Counted from the first letter of the stretch, positions 46,367-59,832 are shown. The stretch: DNA of 64,000 nucleotides from Ophiocordyceps camponoti-saundersi (nom. inval.) (GCA_003339415.1 PDHQ01000003.1:1-64000); one strand, 5' to 3'. Notes: generated from the letters alone by a model not told the origin. Translations and numbers: made by a program.

Positions 46367-49300
46367 CTAGTCCAATACCCGCCCCGCCACCGCTGCTCCG
46401 CTCTTGTCCTTGGTTGACGTCTTCTTGAGCGATTTGCCCATTTGAATCTCGCCCAGGAACCCTGCTGGCCGTCCGCCTGAGGGCGGTGCTGACGGTCCGT
46501 CACCCGCCGCAGGTGGAGGAGGCGGCGGAGGCGGCGGCGGAGGAGGCGGAGCCGCGCCCGCTGTCGGTGCCGGTGGTGGTGGTGGAGGAGGGGGCGGCGG
46601 CGCCGGCGGCGCATCGGCTTCAGCCGCCAGTGACTCGTTCGCTGGAGTCGGGCTGTCCGCTCTCGACTCCCTGCCCGCCGCCGACAGCGGCCGCGGCGGC
46701 GCCATGGTCCCGAATAAGATGGACGCAAGCTGGGCCGCGTTGCCGCCGCCAGGCCGGTCGTCGTCGTCCGATTCCTCGTCGTCGTCCTTGTCTGAACCCC
46801 AGTCTTCCGAGTCCGCCCGCTTCCGAGTCACAGGACCAGAGCTCGGCGCCGTGGCCCCCTTGTTGCCCTGTGTCATCCTATGGAACGGGTTGGTCGACGG
46901 ATCCGGCTGAGGTGGCCCATCCGACGCCGGGGCAGCCGCCGGTGACGTCGCTTCCGACGGCTGGCTCATCATCTTAAAGTACGGATTCTTGCTTTCCGTC
47001 TCGGCCGGAGGCGACGTCACCACTGTCTGAGGCGGCGGCGGCGGCGGCGGCGGGCTAGGCTGCGCTTCAGGAGCCTCTGGCGTCTGCTCCGGCGCCTCGC
47101 CATCGTCTGATGAGCCGTCGCCGTCCATAGACTCCAGCTGACGTTGAAGCTCGAGCTCGCGCTGCTTGGCAGCCTCGATTTCTGCTCGGCGTGCCGCCAT
47201 CTTCGACTCTTTCTCCTTGGCTTCCGCCAACGCTGCCTTCTTCTTCTTCTTCTCTTCCTCTTTCCTCAGCTTACCCTGTCGAACTTGCTCTTCAAGAGCT
47301 TTTAGACGAGCCTCCGTCGCTTTCTGCTCCTTCTCGAACTCGTCTTCCTCTTCTTTGGCCGTTTCCCTATTCACTGGTTAGACGGCCGGCATCGTTTGAG
47401 GGATTGAGCTTGGTTTGGGGTTGTTTCCACACTCACTCCATTTCCTGAGTCTCCCTCTGCTGCTCCTCGTGTTCCTTAGCAAGTCTTTGCTCTTCGGCAG
47501 CCCGCGCGGCCTGCGTCTCTTCGGTCTTGTCCGTTTTCGTCGCTTTCCTGCTAGGCGGCGGAGGGGGTCGTTTGTTCTCGGCTTTGGGCGGCTCGGCCGC
47601 CGCCGCCGCCGCCGGTGGTGGCACCCCCTGTTCTTCGGCAATTCGTGCCTGTCGCTCGGCTTCCCGGCGGGCATCTTCCTCCTCGGCCTGTCTGAGCTTG
47701 GCAGCTCGCTCCGACTTCTCGCGCTCTGCCCGCTGGGACGCGCTCTCCCCGGCCTTGGAGCTAGGAGCTTTGATGCCCAACGCAGCCAGACGCTCGGCCA
47801 TGCGCTGCTCCGCCTGCTGCTTGATAAACGCCGCACGCTCCTCGGCCGTCTTGTAAGAAGCGTAGGAACCACCACCACCCGCCGCCGTGCTCTGCGGCGC
47901 CGGCGAAGGGCTGCTGCTGACCTGCGGGCTAGCAGCTCTTTCAGGGCGCGAGTCCTGCGTCGATGGCGGAGGCTGTGATGGGCGCTTTTCTTGGGCTCGG
48001 AGGCGAGTGTTCCGGCTCTCGCGCTGAAGGTCGAAGATGAAGTCCCGGACTTCGTCTTCAACCCCGAGACCCTCTTCCCAGCGCCGCTTCTCGTGTTCGC
48101 TGGTGTTGTTGTCCCTGGGACCCTCCTGAAGACTGTCACCGATGCCCCGGGCAAAGTCCCCGACACTCTCTTCCACATCGCGAACCATGCTCTCGTTGCT
48201 TTCCTTTTCGCTCTTGGCTTTGATCGTTTCCTCCTCCAGCCGCTTGGGGCCGTCCAAGTCCTCCGGGGCGGCATCGATCTTTTTTCCCGTTAGGGCGGCC
48301 GTTCGCTGCTGCATCATAGCCTTGGCTCGGGCCTTGAGCCGGTCCGATTCCGTCACGCTTCCGCCGGGGCCGGTGCCGACGATGGGCGCGCCGCTGCCCG
48401 GATGGGCCTTGGCGTCCTTGATACGGAATAGTTCCAGCCGAGCTTCCATGATGGCCTTCTCTGTTTTTCGAACCTGTGACGCCAGCTCAGGAACCTTGTC
48501 GGTGAGGTTCTGCAACTGGCGCTTCAGCGTACGCCGCTCAGCGTCCGAGTCGCCGCCGCCGCCAGCCGCCGGGGCGTTGGGGTGCGCGTCGATGTCGCCC
48601 TGCAGACGTCGAATTCGGCGGTAAAGCTCCTCCGCCTCTCGACGATCGCGTCTATCCAGCACGTCGTCTTCCTCGGCGTTCTTTTCGTCATCAAAGTCCA
48701 TGGCGTCTAGCAGGACCTGCTTCTCCTTGATTTTCTTGCGCAGCTGCTCTATCGTCATGTCGTCACCGGACGTAACGGACGACGGTGATTCGGACCGAGT
48801 AGCGCTGTTGCCCATCCTACGCCGCGCACTGGACCTGTATCCGAACTCTTCGTCATCGTTCCGGAAGACGGTCGCGTCCTTACGCCCCGAAGCCGACCTT
48901 CCCGTGTCCCCCCTGAAGGATCGATTCTTCATGTAGCTAACGCCAGTCTTCTGCGGGAGTAGCGATGCGCCGGTAGTCTTGCGCATGTCTGACTCCTGAT
49001 GCAGCATCGACTTGATCGTGCCAATGGACTGGTTGAAGTTGCGAGTCGAAGGGGGCACGAGTTCAGGAGGCAAGGCGTTGGGCAGTGGGTAGCCATTGAG
49101 CTTGCGGTAAATCAGATGCATGGCGACGGCAAACTCATCAAGATCGAGCCGACCCTTGTTGCCGTTGTCAGACAAGGTCCAAACCCTCTCGAGATCGGGC
49201 TTCTCCAGGCCGCTTTGGCCAAAAATCTCAATGGCCTGGTCGCCGAAGATGTGGCCCTTGCCGAGCCCATCCCATGCCCTGAATAGAGAATCGTACCGCG

Positions 49301-50965
49301 TCTTCTCTTCCTTTGTGATAGCCCACGGAATCACGGCATTACCCTGGAGTCCCTGTGTAGTGTAAGAACCGGCCTCGCGGCCCGGCTGGGGCATCATCCG
49401 AGCTTGAAGCGCGTCGATATTGGGCAAACCCGAGGCGGGCGCGTTAACAAGACCCCACTGACCCGGGCGTCCCGTCGGTTGGGCGTTGAGAGAGGGAGCC
49501 ATGCTCATGCCGCCGCCCATAGACTGGCCCATGCCGGTGGGCATGGGGCCCATGGGGCCTTGGGCACCGTAGCCGGTAGGCTGAGGATGCTGCATCCCAG
49601 GGTAACCCGTTGGCTGAGGCTGAAGACCCTGTGCCCCAAAGCCAGTCTGATGTGCTGGGAAGCCTGTCATCTGAGACTGAAGCAGCTGGGAGTCGGGTGG
49701 CTGTTGGGGCTGCTGGGCGGTCGTCGACGAGTTATTATTGCTCGACTTGGGTCGATCATCGACCACGCTAAATCCGACCATGTCGACCACGCTCGCAACT
49801 TCGTTCTTTATCACTTCCGGAAGTGCAGGGGGCAGAGACTTGCCACTGAGTTTCAAGTTGCAGAGATACATGGCAAGAGCGAATTCGGGAAAATAGAGCT
49901 CGCCCGCACGGGTCGTGTCTGCGAGAGTCCTGCGAAAGATCGAGTTAGAGCAAGCCAACGCATTTCTGGTGCTGGATCGTCGTACCATATGTGGGATAGA
50001 GAGTCACCGTCAAGCCGCGAGCGTAGCAGCAAGTCTCGCGCCTTCTCGCCCGACATCGTCGCCGAGCTGTCGCCCACGGCAGACTTGAAGAGTGTCTCAA
50101 ACTTATCCTGGTCCTGCGCCGTGATGAAGGACAATCTGAAATTTGGAATCTGATTTGTCTTTTTTCTCTCAGTACGGCCTGATCCTCCGAGCCGGAAGGA
50201 ATGAGCCATCTCATGAAAGCCAGTCGGCTGCGCCTTGATGGGAGCAGCGGGCTGCGAGTTTGTCGATGATTGCTGCGGCGATGACGAATACGAGTTGTTC
50301 TGTGGAGGCATCAAGCCGGTGGGCTGAGGCTGCTGCTGCTGAGGCATAGAAGAGAACGAGTTATTATGCTGCGTCATGTAACCGGTAGGCTGGGGTTGTT
50401 GTTGTTGAGGCTGCTGCTGCTGAGCCATGAAGCCGGTAGGTTGGGGCATTAGGCCGGAAGTCTGCGGCTGTGGTTGCTGGTGGGGCATATAGCCGGTCGG
50501 CTGAGGCAGTTGTTGTTGAGGCTGCTGTTGCTGCTGTTGCTGCTGCTGAGGCATGAAGCCGGTAGCTTGGGCCATCAAGCCAGTTGGCTGAGGCTGCTGC
50601 TGTTGCATGGACGAGAACGAGTTGTTCTGCGACGGCATCATACCGGTTGGCTGCGACAGTTGAAACTGCGGCTGTTGTTGCTGCTGCTGGTACTGCGAAG
50701 GTATCGGCGGCATAGGAGGCGGCTGCTGCCCTTGGCCCGGATAACCCCCATACTGCTGCGGATTCTGCATCCCCGTAGGCTGAGGCTGCATCGGATAACC
50801 CGTGTATTGCGGCTGCTGGCCAAAACCCGTCGGCTGCGGCGCGAAGGGCTGCTGCTGCTGCTGGTTGAACGGCGTCCCTCCATACTGCTGATGCTGCTGC
50901 TGCTGCTGGGGGCCGCCAGGTCTCTGGCTGTTACCGCCCAAAAAGGCGCTCGAGTTGGAGTACAT
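46367..50965 (-). CDS. pan1: PAN1 endocytic EH-domain/WH2 scaffold
   Basis: PAN1 organises clathrin-mediated endocytosis at the plasma membrane: it binds End3/Sla1, NPF cargo adaptors and Arp2/3. Exons 49986-50965, 47437-49929 and 46367-47366 (introns 56 and 70 bp) give 1490 aa. The first 250 residues are Gln/Pro-rich with many P-Q-P-T-G repeats. Two EH domains follow: EH1 about 275-375 (spanning intron 1), and EH2 about 485-575 with [21 protein letters not shown] long coiled-coil/charged region (about 720-1200) precedes a C-terminus with two long polyproline tracts and a WH2-like end ([17 protein letters not shown]). The second splice uses acceptor GAATAG; the earlier AG would lead to an in-frame stop. 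The 5' donor is GTACGA. Confidence 0.94.
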
Positions 50966-51604
50966 GGCTGCTTGCTTGCGAAATAGGACAACGGCCCCCG
51001 TCCGCGGGAGAGTCTCGAAGAGGATGCGGCGGAGGGTTTCTCGAAAGGATACAAATCCAACTGGTTACGGAGGCGGCTGGGCTGGGCTTGGCCGGGCTCG
51101 GCTGGGCTGGGCTGGGGCGGCTGCTGCTCCTGCTGCTGCTGCTGTGCTGCTAGGAGGAGCGGGAGTACTTGCTGCTGGGCCCTCTCCTTGGGCTCCGTGG
51201 TGCCGCGCCCCCAGCTAGTACAGGTACTTCTGTTTCAGAGCATTGCGGCGCTGCCACATCTGGTTCGACTCATAAATTGGTGACACGCTCAGCTTTCTCA
51301 AGTCTCAATACAAGCTACTGTTACCCACTCAGCCTCCTTAGCTCCTAGCAGCTCCACGCTGGCCCCTCGGACCTCTACTGATTACGTCAGAGCATGGTAT
51401 CACTGACTCGTGCTCCCGGACCGAACAGGAGTCTACCTTGATCATAGGCGCATCTATGACAGCTTCTTCGTTTATCCTCGCAACCGACAAATACATATGG
51501 AGATAGAGAAAAACCATCAGAGTAAACAGAAGAAAAGGGGTATCGAGCTGAAATATGAGAAAAGGGAAATATGCTTAGGATGATTTCGTCATGTGTCCAA
51601 CCGT
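50966..51604. other. PAN1 upstream / LRR gene downstream spacer
   Basis: The 639-bp gap between two same-strand genes has GGGCTGGGCT and CTGCTG repeats (about 51,067-51,160) just upstream of PAN1. No gene is seen. Confidence 0.6.
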
Positions 51605-54600
51605 TCAGCAATCCTCCTCGAGCTGCCTTCGAGCCATCTCCGTCTCCTCCTCAATGCGATTCGTCGACTGGCCGACCAGGCGTCGGTACCGCTTCATCTG
51701 CAAGCCGCTGTCCACATCGCTGCCCTCCCACATGCCGTCTCTCGCCTCGTCCAGCACTGTGACCGCATTTCGTCCGTACTCGAAGCCAAACGCCCCTTCT
51801 GCCGGGCTTTCCAGCTCGGGGGGGCTAGGCGCATCCGGCGTGCTCGCACCGTCCGTCGACGGACTGACGGCAACGTCGCACGACGCCATAGATGCCGGCC
51901 TGTCGACATCTTCTCTTGACCTCTCAGCCACGGCCAATTCAGACGTCGCTTGCCGCGTCGGAGACGCAGAGCCCTGGCAGCCACTTGCACGTCGAGCGTC
52001 AGAGTCCTTTCGAGCCAGCCCTCCGAATGCGGACACAAAGTCGCTTTCTGCGTCGCTATCCCGGCGGCCCGCTCCGCGGGAAAATCCGGAACGAGCCTGC
52101 TCCTTGACCTCAAACAATCCCCGGTTCCTCGCCAGGATGCCTTCCAGATCAGACGTGACGCAGTCCCACTGATCCTGCAACTGCTGCGCCGCCAGCTTTC
52201 CCTTGACGACCTGAGACTTGTCCGACAGGAACTTTGACATGACCGAATGCCGCCGGGCGGGAGCGTCTGCATCTGCGCTGAGCACCGACTTGCGCATCGT
52301 GCGAGACAGCTCCTGATCTGAAAATGCGGAAAAATGCCTGATTGTCAAGTTGTCTTGGAGTTTCTTAATGAGATGCCGGAAATTGGACAGGTTAAAGTCG
52401 TTGCCCTCGCAATCAAGCGTCTGCATCGCCTTGTTGCCCGAAATTGCTTCCGCGAGATCTCCAATATTGACGTTGAGCATTTGGCTCCGTACGCGGAGAT
52501 GCTCTATTCGCGTATTGCGTCGTATGCCGCTCAGGGCTCGCGAGAACTCCTTCCCGAGGCGACCCTCGTCAAGCTTGCAGTCGTAGCCTGAGATGTCGAG
52601 GAAGCGTACAGTGTTGTTTTTGGAGAAGAAGTCGGCCACAGCCTGGCAGGCCGTGCTGCTGGCCGCGTCCGTCATGGCCGTCCCGGCTAAGCTGAGGCAC
52701 TCGACTGTCTTGTTGACGGTCAGGGCCCGCATGAGCTTGATGTAGTTGATCTCCTGCGCAAATTCGACCATCTGCAGAAACAGGCTCCAGGGGCCATATC
52801 CGCAGGCTATGGCCCCACACAGGTCGTCGATGCCTTCATCCAGGCGATTGCCACCCAGATGGAGCGTCAACCGCCTCGCCTGACCCATCCCACGGAAGAG
52901 GCGTGAGATTTGCCTTCCCGTAAGACCACAATTGTTCAGCCGCATCGCCCGCAAGTCCTGCGACTGCTCCGAGCCGAGATAAGATGCCAGCACGTTGACC
53001 GTGTTGTCGTTGAGCTGCCTGCGTGTCAGCCCGATCTTCCCATGGCGTTGGACAGCATGACGTACCGGGATTCCAGAAAGATCCAGTTCCTCGAGCGCCC
53101 AGAGACTCATGGTCGCCTCGTCGAGCAGGGCTCCGTCCGTGGCAATGCGCGTATTTCCGGAGATGACGAGCCTCGTGATTCGCCTCATCCGCCTCAGCGT
53201 GCTTTGAATCGTCTCGAATAGAACAGAGCCCTGGTTGTCCGAGGTATCGAGGGACTCCAGGGAGTGAGCCTGGCTTGCAAGGCCCTTCCACAACTTCAGT
53301 AGCCCAGCATCACCCAGAGCGCACCTCGCCAAGTGCAGCTTTTTGAAGTGGACTGGACCCTGGTCGAGTAAATTGGCTATAGGGCGGATATCAGAAACTG
53401 CCCAGCCAACGCTTCGCGAGGAGACTCACTAAGTTCATCCACATCCTGCGAAGCAAGCGGATTGCCGGACAAAGAGATGCTGTGACAGACGCAAAGCTGC
53501 TGCCTCCAGAGTATCAGCATAGGACGCACCAATTCCGAAGTGACAGAGCGCAGGTTGCCGAAATCACACGAGGATCGACTCTGCCCCCAGTGTCCGAGAA
53601 CGTCTGTCATATCAATGCTTCTAATTGATTCTGAGGCAAAAGTTAAGGCGTGCATTTCTCGCTCCAATATGGGCGCCTGCAAAAGAAACTCATGCTGGTC
53701 TTCCGTTATGCTGAGACCTGCCTCTTGTCAGTCTCTGGCACAGTTACCAACGTCGGCGACGGGCAAGAGCTCACCATTCAAAGACCTGTAAGCGACGGCG
53801 TCGCCATATTGCGAATGATCGACCTTGCCGGCCAATGGAGAAAGGTCAACGCCGCGAAAAGAAATAGCCTTGAAGAAACTGTTATAACGCAGAGCACGGA
53901 AAACGGCAAGAAGCTGTAACGACGAGTATCTCTCGCCGTTGGGAGGAAGCAGTCGGAAGGCGGGCTGCGGAGCAGTATTCCACTCAATCTTCCACTCCGG
54001 GACCTTAACTTGGTAGGCAGCGCAGTAAGCCTGCAGACTTCTCTTGAGACCGCCAAGATCGTTTCCCGAGGTGAGCTGCAGTGGCGGTGGCAAGCCCTTA
54101 ATGTCGAATATGACCTGCTGGAAGTGCTGCGGCCACATTGGTTTCAGGATGCGGTCTGCCTTGGTCAAGGCTTCGATGACGCGTCGATACTGAACGCTGG
54201 CGAGGTCCAGGCGTGATTCGGGGCCAAATGGCGAACTGCGAAGATCAGTGACCGCCGCAAAGGGGGGACGTAGAAGGGGGTTTTGGCTTACCGGAAGCAC
54301 ACCACAAACCGCTGCTCATGCGATGCCACCGACGCCTTAAACCTAGTCAGAGTCACAGTCCCATGGGACGTGGCTTTGATCCGCAGGTCGCCCGGGAGGG
54401 TCGAATGCTCAGCCTTGAGGACTTCCACAAAGTGGCACATGCAAGGCCCGATGACAAAGTAAAACGAAGACGAGTCGGCGTTGTCGTGGGCTTCGTCGGC
54501 GGATGACTGTTTCTGATGCGACCCAAAGACACGCCTTGCAACGGGGAAAATGGAGATTTGGGGCGTCTCGTCAAATACGCCCTCGCCGGCGCGGACAATG

Positions 54601-55421
54601 TGCTCGATGCGAGCCTTGAGGTTATCCGGTATGAGGTAGTTTGCCGGACCTTTCCTCAGCTTCGCCCTGTAGGCGCGGTGGATGGAAGCCAGCCAGTCGT
54701 CCCTCTCCCTGGACAGAGCAAAGTGCAGATGGGCTTTGCAGTATGCCAGACGCGGCCATGGAGAAAACCACCAGATCTCGATGCCGGATCGATACCCCGG
54801 GATATCCTCAACAAATGCCGCTACGATGGCATGCAGGGGAATATCGAGACGTGCTTCGCCAGACGACGAAGACCTGCCCGGGGCATGGCGATAGGGCGAT
54901 GCGTCGCGAACCTGGGCTCTGGCCTTGTCGAGCTGCGGGAAGGCGTTCCTAGCTGCTTCGCCGCTCGCGAACTTGACCAGGCACTGATCCGACAAGACGA
55001 GATATTCGGATCGAGCCTTGAGCAGCGAGACATCCGGCTTGAGGGGGCCGTATTGAAGGACGGCCATGGTGGAGTACGGCTGCGAACCATCGGCGGCGGG
55101 GTTTCCCGGCGATTCGGAGAAGGAGCCGTTGGCACTAGAGTCCCTAGAAACCCTGCGATGGAAACGTTCGATCATAGACCCCGCGTTGGACGGGGTCTTT
55201 TGCAACCGGCGGGTGGAGGAGGAGCTTCGAATAGAGGTGGCGGCCATCGAGTCCATGGAGGAGCTGCTGAGAGAGCGTAGGGCTCTATGGAAGGCTCGCT
55301 GCGTCTTGACGACGGGCAAGTCGGGCTTCATCTTCATGTCCGGATCGGCCTGTGGGCCAAGAGGCTGCTGACCTAGAAACAGGCCAGACGAACTCCTCCA
55401 CTTCCGCCTGTCCAGATTCAT
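51605..55421 (-). CDS. PH-like plus leucine-rich-repeat protein, CARMIL-like layout
   Basis: Four exons (54292-55421, 53775-54235, 53430-53717, 51605-53376; introns 56, 57 and 53 bp, all GT-AG) encode 1216 aa. The N-terminal 120 residues are Ser-rich. Residues about 125-280 contain beta-rich segments with an EIWWFSPWPRLAYCKAHLHFALSRERDDWLASI block, the pattern of a PH-like domain ending in its Trp helix. A second beta-rich part follows (about 310-375). Residues about 530-1040 hold repeated L-x-x-L-x-L segments of the ribonuclease-inhibitor LRR type (for example LHLARCALGDAGLLKLWKGL, LDISGYDCKL). The tail is disordered and acidic. The order PH-like then RI-type LRR resembles CARMIL actin regulators, and it lies next to PAN1, but homology is inferred. 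I do not recognise a characterised fungal name. Confidence 0.85.
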
Positions 55422-58236
55422 GGCTGCTCAAGGGCTCGGCTATCGTGATGGACAGGATCCGCAGCCTAGTGCATGGCGATGGTGCAGCAGACGGCCCAAC
55501 TCTCTCGAATGGCAGAAAGGGGGATTCGTGGCGGGGAGCGGGAAAGAGGGAGGCAAGGTTCAAGACAGGTGCCTTGCGAGGGATGCTGTTGACGCAGGTG
55601 TCTCAGCCACAATCCACGCCTTTGGCGAGCTGGAGTTTCCCGCCCGAGACCGTCGTGTCGACAGAAGTCACTCAGGGAACGCGAACGGCTGCACAATATG
55701 GTCATGGGCCTGGAGCCGATAGCAAGCCGCGATATAGGCGTCCGTGCTTCGAAGAAAGGCAGGCGAGGCCGTCGAACAGGGCAGGGCAGGACAGGAGCGG
55801 GCGGGCGGGCGGGCAGCTTATCTGGCTATCTGAGCACGTTGCGGGCGATGAGCAGCGGCGAGTGCCTCCGTCGAACGACACGTGGTGTTTCGTACTCCGG
55901 AGATTCGAGGACGGCCACAATACCGGAGGGCGCGTTCCAGCGGGTAGGCCAGGCAAGTACGGCAGCTGAGACAGGCGAGAGTCAACAAAGGGTCCAGCCG
56001 ATGTTTTGACGGCTTGCACCTGCGATGCGGTGCGCGGGACGAGTGGTCGGGCAAGGGAGATGGAGGGGGGTTTTACGGGATTCGAGAAGCAGGCAAGGTT
56101 GAAGCTCACTCACCTCAGCCACAGAGCTTGGCCTCGCCTTTCAGCGGCACATCAATTCATGAACACAAACGGCCAGGGAACCAGGGCCGGGGTTTCAGCG
56201 GGCGGCTCCACGGGCGACGGCGCAGGGGAGGGGAAACAAAGATATGGGGGGGGGATGCGAGGGATGGATGATGGAGAAGTCGAGATGGCTTTTCGGGGGA
56301 GTAACGTGTGTTTGGATGAGCCCGTAGGGTGGTAGATGGTAGTCATCTATCAGTCCAGGTGCCTGAGACTGATGCCTAGCAGATAGGCGGGTACAGTCAA
56401 AATCATGGCAGACGAGACCGACAGGCGTACCTCTTCCGGGCTGGATTCGTGCGCTGCCGCAGTAAGAACGTAGCACGTGCCGAGCACCTTTGCTGAATGA
56501 AGGTAATTCGCAGTACGGATACTACAAGATGTGGAAGTTCGGGGGCCTGCAATGTAGGTCATGCACTCTCCCCCTACCTTCAACCTGAAGCAGTACAGAC
56601 GATAGTAGATCTCGATATCTCGCTTGCGGCAAATAAAAACAAAAGTTGGCAGCATTTGGCAATGGATATCGTCATCATCCCCGCTGGCCATAGCCGGTCA
56701 GCCGCCGCCATAGCCGGTAAGCTCATTGCTGGCTCGCCTAGCCTGCATCGTCGACCCCCTCAGCAGTGCTGTTTTGGTGCTTTACGATGGCAGCCAATCA
56801 TGGCGGATTCCAGTCCCATCATGTCGATCTGAATCTACGAAACATGCACATTCATACATACATACATACATACATGGAGGTATGGACATGCCTGACGTCG
56901 GCCAAGTCTGCTCCCGGTGAAGGACACAAACAAGTGCAGCTGAAACAATCATGTGTGTACAACACGCCCTGCTGTCTTTCTCCCGTATCCGCTCGGGCTT
57001 TGTTCTCTCAGCACATCTTCTCGCTAACCTCAGCTGTGCTTCATCCTTAATTTGTAGCAGAGCACAGACGATGTGCCTTCCTTTACGCAACTCATCTCTA
57101 ATCCTGCGCATGCGAGAGCCCGCTGCATAATGCGATGCTCCCCTTTAATCAATGGCCCACCCTATACATGTATCCGCTCTTTAGACGATGATGACGTCTT
57201 CCTCCACCAGGATGCCCTGCAAAGTGCAAACTTGGGTCTGCCAACTTTCGCGTAGCATCGGTCGCAGTTACAGTCAGCTGCAGACGTGGCATCCACCCGA
57301 CACGAGAAATATCATCGAGCCGGACTCATGCTTGCCCCGATTACTATCTTTGGCCCGGATTAGCGGCAAATTTTGACCATCCATCCATCTATAGTCGCTG
57401 TTCTTGGACGGTTCTCTATGGAATCACGACATACATACATACATACATACATACCTAGGTACACGCCGAGTTCGAGTCTCACGCAATGCAGTATCCGTAG
57501 ATGCTCTCTCTCTCCTCTTTCTCTTCCTTCTTCTCTATACCTTTCTATAATAGAATTTCTAACCGCGACTTCAAGATATGCATACTATCCATACATAGGT
57601 AGCCATACTACATACATGCAGAGACTCGCGAGGTGGCTTCAACCCTACCCTATACTGGACCATCAGTCTCGTGACTTTCGAGGGTCTCTAGAAGGCGTAT
57701 CTTGGTCCAGCCAAACCCCTCCTCTCATAGGCTCAAACCATCCGTCGAGTCTCAACAACAGCTCCGAGACGCCAGCATCTCCAAATTACTCAAGCTGGTC
57801 CAATCGAGGTACGAAGGTCGTTTCGCTCTCGGCGCCATATCTGTCTTCCATCCCGGCCACCTCTTACCGAGCTTCTATAGGGTTTAAAGGAGGCCTTGAG
57901 CGAGGAAGCCATACTCAAAAGAGTATCATAAACAAGGGACGCCTACTCCGTCGAGCGTCCAAGGGAAGCCTGAAACGAGTCACAGGGAAAAAAAGGTAGA
58001 GTAGGAGTCTTCAACTAAAACCTTCCTTTCCCCCTTCACGGCATTCGATGCTGATGAATCGACCGGGCTAGCACACATACATACATACACCCACGCGCCA
58101 GTGAGCGAACACGTATAGACGAGCTCCCACATGCAACAAGCGAAACGACTTGACTGACCGTCTCTATTAAGGAACTCCAGAAAAGAAGAAAAGGACAAAT
58201 CATATCCAATTCGCTACTCAATCATCTGTCACACAC
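55422..58236. other. 2.8-kb divergent promoter region, LRR gene / CBR1
   Basis: No gene is credible; the plus-strand frame 55352-55969 is antisense to the LRR leader and has no family pattern. A CACGTG lies at 56474-56479. TACATACA runs occur at 56,857-56,874 and 57,431-57,454, and a CT-rich stretch at 57,503-57,540. The last 200 bp before CBR1 should hold its leader. Confidence 0.55.
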
Positions 58237-59389
58237 ATGGCCGCCGCCGCCGCCGCCGGAGACCGGCCTGCGTGGCTATCGCGCCACTACATCGACTACG
58301 TTTACATCCCGGGCGCCCTTCTCATCTTCGGCACTCTCATCGTCAAGGCTGAATGGACCCCCTACGCTGCCTTGCTGGCCCTGGTGCTGGGCGGTTACAA
58401 TTTCTGGAATTTCCGTGAGTAAAACGCTTCCGGGCACGCGACGGGGCATCGGCCGGCTCACGTGCTGCTTTACAGAGGTCAAGAAGGTGCTTAAGCCCGA
58501 TGTCTTCCAGGAGTTCGAGCTCCTCGAGAAGACGGTCATATCGCACAATGTTGCCATGTCAGTCGTCACTACCGCCCGCTCGCTTCTCCCCCTTTCCGTC
58601 TGACCTTGCCATGTCCCAGCTACCGCTTTAAGCTCCCGTCGTCGCAGTCCATTCTCGGCCTTCCCATCGGCCAGCACATCTCCATAGGCGCACCTCTGAC
58701 CCAACCTGATGGCAGCACCAAGGAGATCGTCCGCTCCTACACGCCCATCTCGGGCGACCACCAGCCCGGCTACTTCGACCTGCTCATCAAGTCCTATCCT
58801 CAGGGTAACATCTCCAAGCTGATGGCCTCCCTCATGGTGAACCAGACGATCCGCGTTCGCGGCCCCAAGGGCGCCTTCGTCTACACACCCAACATGGTCC
58901 GCCACTTCGGCATGATCGCTGGCGGTACAGGAATCACGCCCATGCTACAAATCATCCGCGCAATCGTCCGCGGCCGTCCCACCGGCGACAAGACCCAAGT
59001 CGACCTCATCTTCGCCAACGTCTCCGTCCAGGACATCTTGCTCAAGGAAGATTTGGATGCGCTGGTACAGGCTGATTCAGGCATCCGCGTGCATTTCGTC
59101 CTCGATACCCCTCCCGAGGGTTGGACCGGTGGCGTAGGCTACGTTACCGCTGACATGATATCCGTAAGCTTCTCAACCGCCCCCTTCTCCCCCTTACTAC
59201 ATCCCCCGACCGCTTCTGACGCCAATCACCCTCATCCAGAAATGGCTGCCCAAGCCCGCCGACGACGTCAAGATCCTACTCTGCGGCCCGCCTCCGATGG
59301 TGAGCGGCCTGAAGAAGGCGACGGACAGCCTTGGCTTCACCAAGGCTCGTCCCGTCAGCAAGCTTAGTGACCAGGTCTTTGCGTTCTAG
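58237..59389 (+). CDS. cbr1: NADH-cytochrome b5 reductase (microsomal type)
   Basis: This enzyme passes electrons from NADH through FAD to cytochrome b5 at the ER or outer mitochondrial membrane, feeding fatty-acid desaturation and sterol synthesis. Exons 58237-58414, 58476-58557, 58620-59163 and 59240-59389 (introns 60, 62 and 76 bp) give 317 aa. An N-terminal anchor of two hydrophobic stretches (about 18-60) is followed by a ferredoxin-reductase-like fold. The flavin-binding R-S-Y-T is at 125-128, the NAD-binding G-G-T-G-I-T-P at 188-194 and the C-terminal C-G-P-P-P-M block comes after, with the usual terminal aromatic (VFAF). Exon 2/3 joins AAT GTT GCC AT|C TAC, giving the conserved NVAIYRF. 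Length and order match the family. Confidence 0.96.
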
Positions 59390-59832
59390 ACGGGCCTGGC
59401 TCTCCTCTCATGGTTTGCGTGCTACAAGCGTCCACGCCCTGGTGGACAGAGCTCTTATCGTACGATCCCATTTTTGTAGTAATAGGTGGTCGCCGTACGT
59501 TGTACGTGCATAGAGGTACGTTAGTCTGCGGCCCCTGGCTGTCGGCCTGCCGAAATCTGGGAGGCGATTGGTCTCTCCGCAAAGTACTTCATATGGTTCA
59601 TGAAAAAGGGAAGACGGAAGATGCCGGCAGTCAGACAGACTATCGACGGTGGCCTCTCCACTCTGCTACGTGCAGTCGTATCTACGTGTGCCATTCCCAT
59701 ATCCCTGCCAGCCCCCCCCCGAAGGCTAGGAGAAAAAAAGGGGGGAAAAGGGGGGGGTGTTGGTGGGAAGCTCTAGCATCCATGTAGCCGTATATCTAAC
59801 GTACATACACGAGGAGATCCACGCTCCATTGA
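59390..59832. other. Spacer between convergent CBR1 and CTR9
   Basis: The 443 bp hold both 3' ends, with A/G- and C-runs near 59,718-59,758. No gene or structured RNA is seen. Confidence 0.6.

Noticed and set aside
55352..55969. 205-aa plus-strand open frame at the LRR gene start
   Set aside because: Antisense of exon 1 and leader; no domain pattern, and codon use unlike the neighbouring genes.
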